A model generated the notes under the pieces. That model ran no database searches and was not told where the DNA came from. It saw only the letters and a program-made list of their open reading frames with translations. Both the position numbers and the translations under genes were made by a program. This document shows, piece after piece, positions 40,275-47,544 of a DNA stretch of 51,771 bases. The first letter of the stretch is position 1. Every line of letters starts with the position of its first letter. The DNA comes from Dehalococcoidia bacterium (GTDB taxonomy: Bacteria > Chloroflexota > Dehalococcoidia > GIF9 > AB-539-J10). The stretch covers positions 1 through 51,771 of the forward strand of contig JAGGVQ010000001.1 in the NCBI GenBank assembly GCA_021157895.1, given 5' to 3'.

Positions 40275-40303
40275 ATTATAATAACCCTTTTTTACTTTGT
40301 CAA
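40275..40303 (-). promoter_or_regulatory. Consensus promoter of the fur-type thiol operon
   Basis: On the minus strand TTGACA (40303-40298) and TATAAT (40280-40275) are 17 bases apart, exact matches to the sigma-70 consensus. The -35 lies within the end of the upstream exporter gene. The ATG at 40263 is 11 bases past the -10 box. Confidence 0.85.
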
Positions 40304-41542
40304 AGCAACGTGCTCCCCTTCCTGAGATAAGACCCTATGGTATGGTTTAGTAAACCAGGCAAACAGAATAATCCCTGCAAATCCAATTCCTGCTCCAAAG
40401 TAGAACACGGAATTAATATAAGCAAAATCAGCTATCATTCCACTTATTATCGGCCCCACAGACATGCCTATACTCATTGCCACGGTAAATATAGCAATAG
40501 TTGAGCCCATACCAAATTTCCTGCCTTCCTCTACAGTTAAGGCTGAAGCAGCTGGCATAGAAATTGAGCCACCGACAGCAGCAATAGCGCAAATCCCCAA
40601 CAGCATCCAGAAGCTATGTCCAAAAGGAATTAAAGCCAGAGATGCGAAGTTTACAAGACTACCAAGAATTACTAGAATACGCCGATTGAACCTATCAGCA
40701 ATATTGCCACCATAGATCCCAAGAAGAGACATAGTCAAAATATTAACTGCCAGCAGCACCCCTATCAGTGTCGGGCTCAAACCAACATAAGCAGCAGCAA
40801 GAACAGGCAGAAAAGCAGCAAAAGATCCTCTGCCTAGCGAAAACACCAGCCGGTAGATAAAAAGCCCCTTTACCATACCACTGGAGCCCATCTTCCTAAA
40901 GGAGGAGTGGTATTTTGCTGTCTCTTTCCCCTGTTTAATATTGGGAAGGTAAAAAAGAACTACCAGAAACGCCAGCATATTAAGCCCCCCCATAGTAGAG
41001 AAGGCAACATTCATCCCGAAGTGATCAGTCAGAGCTCCCCCCATTAAAGGGCCAACGCCAAAGCCGGTGAAAAATGCAGCATTGAAATAACCCATCCAGA
41101 TCCCCTCCTTACCCTCGGGAGCAACATCCCCAATATAAGCTTGAGCAACAGGAATGATCATTCCAGCAGCAGCCCCCTGGATCAGGCGAACCAGGCTTAG
41201 CTGTAAGACACTACTCGCATATATATAGCCCAGCGAAATAATTGAATACCACAAGAGCCCCAAAGCGAAAAATGACTTCCGCCCATAGCGGTCAGAAAGG
41301 CTACCAGCAATAGGAGTAATTATGGCTCGAGAGATAGAGAATGCAGCAAAGATCACTCCTATCCAGATTCCCGTGGCCCCCATATTCTCAGCATAAAGAG
41401 GCAGCAATGGAGCTATTATGCCTACCCCTAACATGGAAGAGAAAACAGATATAGCAATAATGGGGAAAACTTTTTTTATCACGTGAATATTTAAATGGCT
41501 ATAGTGGCTCGATTCTAAATCTACCAATCCAGGTAGAGACAT
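40292..41542 (-). CDS. MFS drug/metabolite exporter (12 TM)
   Basis: 416 aa major facilitator with about 12 membrane helices. Signatures are GSLSDRYGRKSF after helix 2 (the A motif), QGAAAGMIIPVAQAYIGD and the repeat-like GGNIADRFNRRI. It resembles DHA1-type multidrug or metabolite efflux pumps, but the substrate is not readable. It is divergent from an ArsR-NifX fusion regulator with shared overlapping promoters, so it is probably induced by that regulator's ligand. A perfect hairpin sits just before its ATG. Confidence 0.9.
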   Translation of the reverse strand: MSLPGLVDLESSHYSHLNIHVIKKVFPIIAISVFSSMLGVGIIAPLLPLYAENMGATGIWIGVIFAAFSISRAIITPIAGSLSDRYGRKSFFALGLLWYSIISLGYIYASSVLQLSLVRLIQGAAAGMIIPVAQAYIGDVAPEGKEGIWMGYFNAAFFTGFGVGPLMGGALTDHFGMNVAFSTMGGLNMLAFLVVLFYLPNIKQGKETAKYHSSFRKMGSSGMVKGLFIYRLVFSLGRGSFAAFLPVLAAAYVGLSPTLIGVLLAVNILTMSLLGIYGGNIADRFNRRILVILGSLVNFASLALIPFGHSFWMLLGICAIAAVGGSISMPAASALTVEEGRKFGMGSTIAIFTVAMSIGMSVGPIISGMIADFAYINSVFYFGAGIGFAGIILFAWFTKPYHRVLSQEGEHVALTK

Positions 41543-41547
41543 ACAGA

Positions 41548-41567
41548 GAGGGAGTTATCTCTCCCTC
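41548..41567 (-). promoter_or_regulatory. Hairpin overlapping the exporter translation start region
   Basis: GAGGGAG and CTCCCTC form a perfect 7-bp stem with a 6-base loop, six bases before the exporter ATG. On the minus-strand mRNA the GAGGGAG arm holds the only purine-rich ribosome-binding-like sequence, so the hairpin may limit initiation. Confidence 0.45.
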
Positions 41568-41595
41568 GGCAAGCCATAATTTATCTGATGCCATC

Positions 41596-41624
41596 TTGAC
41601 AGAAAAAATATATCTTAATATAAT
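41596..41624 (+). promoter_or_regulatory. Promoter of the ArsR-NifX fusion gene
   Basis: TTGACA (41596-41601) and TATAAT (41619-41624) are 17 bases apart, exact consensus hexamers. The ATG at 41657 lies about 26 bases past the expected transcription start. Confidence 0.85.
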
Positions 41625-41645
41625 TATATCAACATATTTGAATAT
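41618..41645. promoter_or_regulatory. Candidate ArsR-family operator
   Basis: Two dyads lie together: ATATAATTATAT (41618-41629), a perfect palindrome over the -10 box, and ATATCAACATATTTGAATAT (41626-41645), which matches the ATAT-CAA...TTGAATAT pattern of ArsR/SmtB-type operators. Both promoters run through this region, so one bound dimer could block both. Confidence 0.6.
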
Positions 41646-41652
41646 AAGACAA
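41623..41652 (-). promoter_or_regulatory. Promoter of the MFS exporter
   Basis: On the minus strand TTGTCT (41652-41647) and TATAAT (41628-41623) are 18 bases apart. Its -10 box overlaps the plus-strand promoter, leaving a leader of about 75 bases before the exporter. Confidence 0.6.
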
Positions 41653-41656
41653 GCAT

Positions 41657-42574
41657 ATGATAAGAGATTTAGTTAAAATATTTAAGGCCCTATCTGATGA
41701 GACCAGGATTAGAATCCTGAAAATCCTCATGGAAAGAGAATGTTGTGTCTATGAGGTAATGCAAGCTCTGGAGATATCTCAGCCCAGTGCTTCCCGTAGC
41801 CTAAACATACTGGAGGACGCTGGCTTCGTCCGCTCCAGAAGAGACAGTGTCTGGGTAACCCATTACATCGACGAGGCCAGCATGAAGAAATACGCCGCTG
41901 AGATAGTCGAATTGGTAAACAAAGCACTTGAGGGTAATGCTCTGGCAGCCCATGATCGGGAGCAGCTACGGAAGATTGGTAAACTGGGGCCACAAACGAT
42001 ATGGAGACTGGAGCGAAAAACAAAATATCAACAAGTTTATGGAGGTGAACAGGTGAAAATAGCAGTAGCATCAGAAGGAAATCAGGGATTGGAAGCCACG
42101 ATAAGCCAGCACTTTGGCCGCTGCCCATATTACATCCTGGTGGATGTGGAGGAGGGAAAAATAAAAGAGGTAAAAGTGGCAGATAACCCCTTCTACGGTT
42201 CTCATGGCAATCCTGGCCAGGTGCCTGGGTTCATTCACAGCCAGGGGGCCCAGGTAATTATTGCCGGGGGAATGGGCCCTCGAGCTATAGCTTTCTTCAA
42301 CCAGTTCGGGATAGAGACAGTTACTGGCGCCTCTGGCCAAGTTAGAGATGCCCTAAACAGCTACCTGGGAGGGAGGCTCTCCGGTGCGCAGCCCTGCCAG
42401 GAGGATGATAGCCCTCAGGAGGGAACAGAATCAGATAACGATGAACTGCTCAGCCTCAAAAGGGAAATAGCAGCTCTACACCAAAAGTTTACAGAGACAC
42501 AAAATAAAATAGCAGAGCTGGAGCAGAAGCAATACCAGAGACCACCAGACGATACCAGCAGAGTTTCGCCGTGA
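41657..42574 (+). CDS. ArsR-type HTH regulator fused to NifX-like domain
   Basis: 305 aa. Residues 1-105 are an ArsR winged helix (DETRIRILKILMERECCVYEV, then SQPSASRSLNIL); C29-C30 sits where ArsR proteins bind metalloids. Residues 133-255 are a dinitrogenase-cofactor-like domain (HFGRCPYYILVDV, GGMGPRAIAFFNQFGIETVTG), followed by a short coiled coil. At the join, GGAGGTGAACAG precedes in-frame GTG at 42053, so the second domain may also be made alone. The related stand-alone protein at 30327 also starts GTG-AAA-ATA. It is divergent from an exporter and probably regulates it. Confidence 0.88.
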   Translation: MIRDLVKIFKALSDETRIRILKILMERECCVYEVMQALEISQPSASRSLNILEDAGFVRSRRDSVWVTHYIDEASMKKYAAEIVELVNKALEGNALAAHDREQLRKIGKLGPQTIWRLERKTKYQQVYGGEQVKIAVASEGNQGLEATISQHFGRCPYYILVDVEEGKIKEVKVADNPFYGSHGNPGQVPGFIHSQGAQVIIAGGMGPRAIAFFNQFGIETVTGASGQVRDALNSYLGGRLSGAQPCQEDDSPQEGTESDNDELLSLKREIAALHQKFTETQNKIAELEQKQYQRPPDDTSRVSP

Positions 42575-42616
42575 TGTTACTTCATCCATATTTAACCCAT
42601 TCGCTTCAGTACTATT

Positions 42617-44296
42617 CTACTCTAGCGAAATTATGTAATCGCAGTGAAGCTGTCCCCCGTAAGTCACCTCAACAGAAGCACGGTATTTCTTCTCAATTTC
42701 CTGAGCCAATCTTCCTGCCTCAAAAGCATCAGTGTTGTCTCCATAATAAACAGTTATCACCTCGGCTTCTTCCCCCTTTGCTTCGGTTAGGGCAGTAGAA
42801 ATAACATTCGACAGATTTTTATCACTGGTCAGTAGTTTTTCACCATCTAAAATGGCAACGGGATGTCCCTTCTTCAGCTTTAAACCCTTGAACTTTGAGT
42901 TGCGCACTGCCCTGGTGACTTTAATGCTTTTCACCCCTCTTATAGCCTCATTCATAAATTTAGTATTCTGCGGCAAATCAGCATCGCTGTTAAACGCAAG
43001 AGTGGCAGCTATCCCTTGAGGAATAGTTGTGGAGGGAATCATCTCTACCTTTTTTGAGCTTAAAGGATAAACTTCAGAGGCACTGAGAACGATGTTTTTA
43101 TTATTGGGCAATATGATGACATTATCGGATGGAGCTGCTTCCACAGCCTGCAATATCTCTTTAACGCTAGGATTCATTGTTTGCCCACCAGGAACAACAA
43201 TAGCGCCCAAGCCACTAAATATCTTGAAAAACCCCTCCCCTGAGACAACTGCTACTAGGGCAGTATTAACCTTGGGTATCCGTTCTCTTTGCTTCTTGAT
43301 AAATTCAGCATACTGGTCATCCATGTTGTCGATCTTTATCTCGTGCAGCTCGCCAAACTTCAGGGCATACTTAAGAATCTCACCAGGATTAAGTGTGTGG
43401 AGGTGAACTTTAATCACAGTATTATTCCTAGAAGTTACCAGTGAGTGCCCCTTTTTACCAAGGTGCTTTCTTATCTTTGGTAAATCAAGTTTCTCTCCCT
43501 CAAGAACAAAGCTGGTGCAATACCCATAAGGCAGTTCTGGTTCCCTCTGGATTGACTTAGGCACAGTATTATTCCCCACTAAATGAGGCTTCACTCTCTT
43601 TCTTCCCTTAAGGTAACAGAGAGCGCCATCTAACAAAACATATAACCCCTCTCCTCCAGCATCCACTACACCAGCTTCGCGCAGTACCGGGAGGAGTTCG
43701 GGGGTTTGAGCTACAGAATCAGCAGCAGCTTTTACTGCTGCTTCCAATATCAGGACCAGCTTGGAGTCAACTTGAGCCGTAACCTTCGCAGCTTCAGCGG
43801 CATCCTTGGCCACGGTTAATATGGTCCCTTCCACAGGGTTCATCGTGCTGGCATAAGCAGCATCCAGGGCTTTATCCAGGGCTACAGCAAAATCCTTGCC
43901 ATCGAATGAGCTTTTCCCTTGTAGCCCCTCAGCCAGACCCCTCAAGAATTGGGAGAGAATCACTCCAGAATTCCCCCTCGCCCCCATCAAAGAACCATGA
44001 GCCATCGATTCGGCCACAAGGGAAGCATCTCTGCTATGGTTTTTACTCACCCCCTCCAGTGCGGAGCGCATGGTGAGTAACATGTTGGTTCCGGTATCCC
44101 CATCAGGGACAGGGAAAACATTCATGGAGTCTATCTCAGGGAAAACTTTCTCCAGACAGCTAGTCCCTGAGATAAACATTCTCGCAAAAACTTTGCCATC
44201 AGCCACATCAGTCTTCATCTCTCCTCCTGCTATATTTTTTGCTACTCTTTGAGGTACATGGGCAGTAGAATCAGTCGTAAGAGCTACTTTACTCAT
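42617..44296 (-). CDS. fakA: DAK2/FakA-type kinase with a DegV-like N-terminal tag
   Basis: 559 aa. From M27 it is a typical FakA/YloV protein: the DhaL nucleotide domain has SMNVFPVPDGDTGTNMLLT, and GARGNSGVILSQFLRGL follows. A C-terminal DegV-like part completes the fold. It phosphorylates fatty acids held by a FakB partner, which is encoded upstream. Residues 1-26 (MSKVALTTDSTAHVPQRVAK) do not belong to FakA but align with the start of DegV. Both ATGs, 44296 (GGAAGGAAG) and 44218 (GGAGGAGAG), have good ribosome-binding sites, so two forms are possible. Confidence 0.88.
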   Translation of the reverse strand: MSKVALTTDSTAHVPQRVAKNIAGGEMKTDVADGKVFARMFISGTSCLEKVFPEIDSMNVFPVPDGDTGTNMLLTMRSALEGVSKNHSRDASLVAESMAHGSLMGARGNSGVILSQFLRGLAEGLQGKSSFDGKDFAVALDKALDAAYASTMNPVEGTILTVAKDAAEAAKVTAQVDSKLVLILEAAVKAAADSVAQTPELLPVLREAGVVDAGGEGLYVLLDGALCYLKGRKRVKPHLVGNNTVPKSIQREPELPYGYCTSFVLEGEKLDLPKIRKHLGKKGHSLVTSRNNTVIKVHLHTLNPGEILKYALKFGELHEIKIDNMDDQYAEFIKKQRERIPKVNTALVAVVSGEGFFKIFSGLGAIVVPGGQTMNPSVKEILQAVEAAPSDNVIILPNNKNIVLSASEVYPLSSKKVEMIPSTTIPQGIAATLAFNSDADLPQNTKFMNEAIRGVKSIKVTRAVRNSKFKGLKLKKGHPVAILDGEKLLTSDKNLSNVISTALTEAKGEEAEVITVYYGDNTDAFEAGRLAQEIEKKYRASVEVTYGGQLHCDYIISLE

Positions 44297-44319
44297 AGTG
44301 GCTTCCTTCCTGAATATCG

Positions 44320-45189
44320 TTAGTCGCTGCCGTAGAATCCGAATTCAACTAGGCCTTCTCCGTTCATAACTGCCGTTGCCCCCATGAGTTCAGTAACATA
44401 AATCTCTTCACACTGAAATTGCGACAGGACCATTTCTCTCAGCTGCTCAGCCTGAGCAGGGACATTAGTATGTCCTATAGCAACATGCAGCTTCTTATCA
44501 CCAACCCTTTCCTTGGCTAAGTCAACCATTTTGCTTATTACCTGAGTTTTAGTTCTCGCCCGGGCTACAGGTTTTGTTACTCCTCCTGTAGAAGCATCGA
44601 TCTCCACGACAGCTCTGAAGCTATTTAGAGACTCAGCTTCCGCCCAGGATTTAGCTTCGAATACTCTACCACCTTTATCAAGATAGAATAGAGTATCTCG
44701 TACTGAAAATTGATTTACTCGAGGGATCATGCTGTTAACGATTTGGATTACCTCATTGAGGCTCTTCCCCTGTGCTGCCGCCTTGGCTGCTTCCAAGATA
44801 ATAAATAGATCAGCACATGTAACGGTTTGGGAATCAATCACTTCAATCGCTGTTTGGGGTAATTCTTTGCGAGCTATTTTCCTAGCCTCTATAGCTGCCT
44901 CATATGTCTTGCTCATCCTGGAAGTCATAGAGATGAATAAGATTGCTGAGGCACTCTTACTTAACTCGTGGCAAGCTTCCAGAACTTGCCCCACAGAAAT
45001 AGCTGAGGTTGTGGGTAACTTTTTCTTCTCCTTAAGCCTAGCGTAGAGCTTTCCCATATCTACTTCCGTATCCAGGTAGTCCTTGCCCTCAATAATAACA
45101 TGGAGGGGAATTATTCTAATATCATATTGCTGCGCTACTTTCTGCGGTATAGCCGCTATAGAATCGGCCATAATGGCTACCTTTTTCAT
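44320..45189 (-). CDS. fakB: DegV/FakB family fatty-acid-binding protein
   Basis: 289 aa, normal for DegV. The family binds a fatty acid and presents it to FakA. Visible are VAIMADSIAAIPQKVAQQY, TTSAISVGQV, ISMTSRMSKTYEAA, and IDSQTVTCADL, followed by the C-terminal IGHTNVPAQAEQL and GEGLVEFGFYG. AGGGAGGGCAGC precedes the ATG. It precedes fakA by 23 bases, and a TTGACA-N17-TACAAT promoter lies upstream. Confidence 0.92.
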   Translation of the reverse strand: MKKVAIMADSIAAIPQKVAQQYDIRIIPLHVIIEGKDYLDTEVDMGKLYARLKEKKKLPTTSAISVGQVLEACHELSKSASAILFISMTSRMSKTYEAAIEARKIARKELPQTAIEVIDSQTVTCADLFIILEAAKAAAQGKSLNEVIQIVNSMIPRVNQFSVRDTLFYLDKGGRVFEAKSWAEAESLNSFRAVVEIDASTGGVTKPVARARTKTQVISKMVDLAKERVGDKKLHVAIGHTNVPAQAEQLREMVLSQFQCEEIYVTELMGATAVMNGEGLVEFGFYGSD

Positions 45190-45238
45190 GCTGCCCTCCC
45201 TGTGATTGCTACGTTAAGGATACATCGTAGCCCGATGC

Positions 45239-45267
45239 ATTGTAAAGATAGGGAAATATTCTGTCAA
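45239..45267 (-). promoter_or_regulatory. Promoter of fakB-fakA
   Basis: On the minus strand TTGACA (45267-45262) and TACAAT (45244-45239) are 17 bases apart, about 50 bases before the fakB ATG. Confidence 0.8.
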
Positions 45268-45308
45268 TCGCTGGACTCCTATCTCAGGTAGCAGACAGGG
45301 AGTTTGTA

Positions 45309-45428
45309 CTATCCCTCATTCTTTAGCGCCTTCACCCGTTTTACGTTTCGGATGAGAAAGCTCAGGTCTTTAAAGAATTCCTCAGGCCCACTATATGTTC
45401 TTCTATTAAATTTCACAGCTAGTATCAT
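45309..45428 (-). CDS. Possible small ORF, 39 aa
   Basis: An ATG-to-TAG frame encodes a charged, helix-like peptide ending SFLIRNVKRVKALKNEG. No ribosome-binding site is seen, and no family is recognised. It occupies part of the 330-base gap between the fakB promoter and the MFS gene; upstream in the same gap a hydrophobic fragment follows a stop. It may be a remnant. Confidence 0.2.
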   Translation of the reverse strand: MILAVKFNRRTYSGPEEFFKDLSFLIRNVKRVKALKNEG

Positions 45429-45520
45429 CAGACTCAGACAATTACACCAAGGTAAAGAACATAACGTTGATAGCTAAGAGTATAACCCCGAGCAAATATA
45501 AAAGTCATTCCAGGAAGGAG

Positions 45521-46912
45521 CTACCGCACCTTCCCCCTTGCCAACGACGTAAAGATGCCTCCGAAACACAGAGCGGAGAAAATAATGAACGATGTTCTGA
45601 TGCTTTCCAAGAAAAACGGATAGTGTTCCGGGGCAATTGGAACCCTCCCGATATATAGTGCAAACATCAGCATAACAACTCCCATGCTAAACACCATTCC
45701 AACCTGCCGCATTGTTGCCAGCGTTGCCGAAGCTACCCCATAAGCCCTCTTGGGGGCAGAACTCATAGCCGCATTTGTGTTGGGAGATGAGAAAAGAGCA
45801 ATACCAAAGCCAATCAGAATTAAACTGGCTACAATGAACCCCATGGGAGTTTCCCCGTTTAGAGAAATGAAGAGGACAAGCCCGGCGGTCGTCACCGCCA
45901 TCCCTGCCGAGGTAAGTACCCTGGGCTCAACTCTATCTGAAAGCCTGCCAGCAGCGGGCGAGAAAATGGCCTGCACCGCGGGCATAGTTACCAGAATCAA
46001 TCCGGCACTCTGAGGATTGAATCCTTTTATATACTGCAGATAGAGACTCATGAGGAACACCACGGCGAATGTAGCACTGTAGTTAATCAATGCTGTCAGA
46101 TTAGAAAAGGTGAATACTCTGCTATTCTTGAAAAGGTTCATATCCAGGATCGGATCTCTCGTTTTCATTTCCCATTTGACGAACACCGAAAGCCCGACGA
46201 CTCCTGTTACAACCATCCATACTCCCAACATCGCCGGCAAGACAGTAAACCCGTATACCAATGCTACGAGCGCAAGGCCATAGACTATGGAGCCAGCAAA
46301 ATCGAACTTCTCCCCTTTTGCCCCAACCCAATCCCCTTTCAGTTTCCATAAAATGATACCAATAAGCACCAGCCCCAGGGGCACATTTATGAAAAAAATG
46401 CTCCTCCAGCCACAATGCTGTGTTAGAACCCCTCCCAGAACCGGCCCCAGCGAAAGGCCAGCGTAAGTCGCAGCAACATTTATGCCGAGAGCTTTCCCTG
46501 TCTCGTCAGCAGGATATACTGAAGTAAGCAATGCTACTCCAGTTCCGGCAATCATAGCACCGCCAATTCCCTGCAAAACCCGAAAGGAGATAAGCATGGT
46601 CGCGGAGCTAGCAAGCCCCGAAAGTAGAGAGGAAACCGTGAAGACGATTATGCCGCATGTAAAAACCTTTTTCCTTCCATATATGTCTGCTATTCTGCCA
46701 AAGGGAATAAGCAAAGCTGCCGAGGCCAGTATGTACGCAGTAGCAACCCAGCTCAATGTGACTGCATCTAGTGATAGCTCCTTCCCAATTGAAGGAAGCG
46801 CAACATTGACAGAAGAACCCATGAAGGGAAAAAGAAAGGAAGCCATTGTAGCAACAAGAAGAACTGTTGTCTTGCTGGTATCTCCGCGCACGTGGTCACT
46901 CACGTCAGCCAT
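45521..46912 (-). CDS. MFS exporter of the DHA2 (EmrB/QacA, 14 TM) family
   Basis: 463 aa with about 14 membrane helices, typical of the DHA2 drug/H+ antiporters. Motifs: LSWVATAYILASAALLIPFG, IADIYGRKKVF (A motif), RVLQGIGGAMIAGTGVALL (C-like region) and GPVLGGVLTQHCGWR. No regulator is adjacent. TATAAT overlaps the ATG at 46912; seven bases after it comes an in-frame GTG at 46903, so a leaderless start there is possible, but the -35 is poor. The substrate is not known. Confidence 0.9.
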   Translation of the reverse strand: MADVSDHVRGDTSKTTVLLVATMASFLFPFMGSSVNVALPSIGKELSLDAVTLSWVATAYILASAALLIPFGRIADIYGRKKVFTCGIIVFTVSSLLSGLASSATMLISFRVLQGIGGAMIAGTGVALLTSVYPADETGKALGINVAATYAGLSLGPVLGGVLTQHCGWRSIFFINVPLGLVLIGIILWKLKGDWVGAKGEKFDFAGSIVYGLALVALVYGFTVLPAMLGVWMVVTGVVGLSVFVKWEMKTRDPILDMNLFKNSRVFTFSNLTALINYSATFAVVFLMSLYLQYIKGFNPQSAGLILVTMPAVQAIFSPAAGRLSDRVEPRVLTSAGMAVTTAGLVLFISLNGETPMGFIVASLILIGFGIALFSSPNTNAAMSSAPKRAYGVASATLATMRQVGMVFSMGVVMLMFALYIGRVPIAPEHYPFFLESIRTSFIIFSALCFGGIFTSLARGKVR

Positions 46913-47544
46913 TATAGCTTATCCAACGAGTGGTTCCCTGAAACCAAAGTGTCGTAATCACCCGGATGTCATCACAAAGCCCCTCTGTATGGAAAGTTAA
47001 AAGAAAACATCGATGCAGTACTGATTCTTCACACCATGATCGAATACTAAAATTACGATAAACTGTTAAAGTTGATAGGCCCGAATAAAAATAGATTCTC
47101 CTCACTATTGAGGAGGACGATGCCTCATATCGTGTTCATGAATAATCTCAGGGGTAGACTGGAGCTGTAGCACGATGCAGATACCAAAAGAGAGGCATTG
47201 CCACAGGACAGAATCCCGCAGATTGGCCTCTCATCGTGATTCTAGTGTAAGAATAACAAGCATCCTCATTATCGTCAACGAACCGCTGGTAGATTAACCA
47301 ATGGATAAACAAACCCCCCTTCAAAACTTGAACAAAGTCCCTTCTTCTCAAACAGAAATTCGAACACTGTTCCGAAAGGCCCACCAAGAGGTAATATTAT
47401 TACCACAAAACAGCTTGTACTCCGCTCTTCCTTTGCCATTCCCATTTACTTCCACGGAAAGATTTATTGAAAAGGCAGTGGCAATCCTGAATGTCAAAGA
47501 GTAATATTTGAATAATCCGTCTAGCTTTGAAGGAACCAAGGTTA
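46913..47544. other. Intergenic region before the restriction-modification gene
   Basis: 632 bases without a supported gene. A plus-strand 67-codon frame (47301-47504) has no good ribosome-binding site or recognisable family. A perfect hairpin CTCCTCA-CTAT-TGAGGAG lies at 47098-47115 without a T run. No transposase fragment or direct repeat was recognised. Confidence 0.4.

Noticed and set aside
40264-40283. PerR box in the fur-type promoter
   Set aside because: Only a half-like TTATTATAAT is present; the second half of the consensus palindrome is missing.
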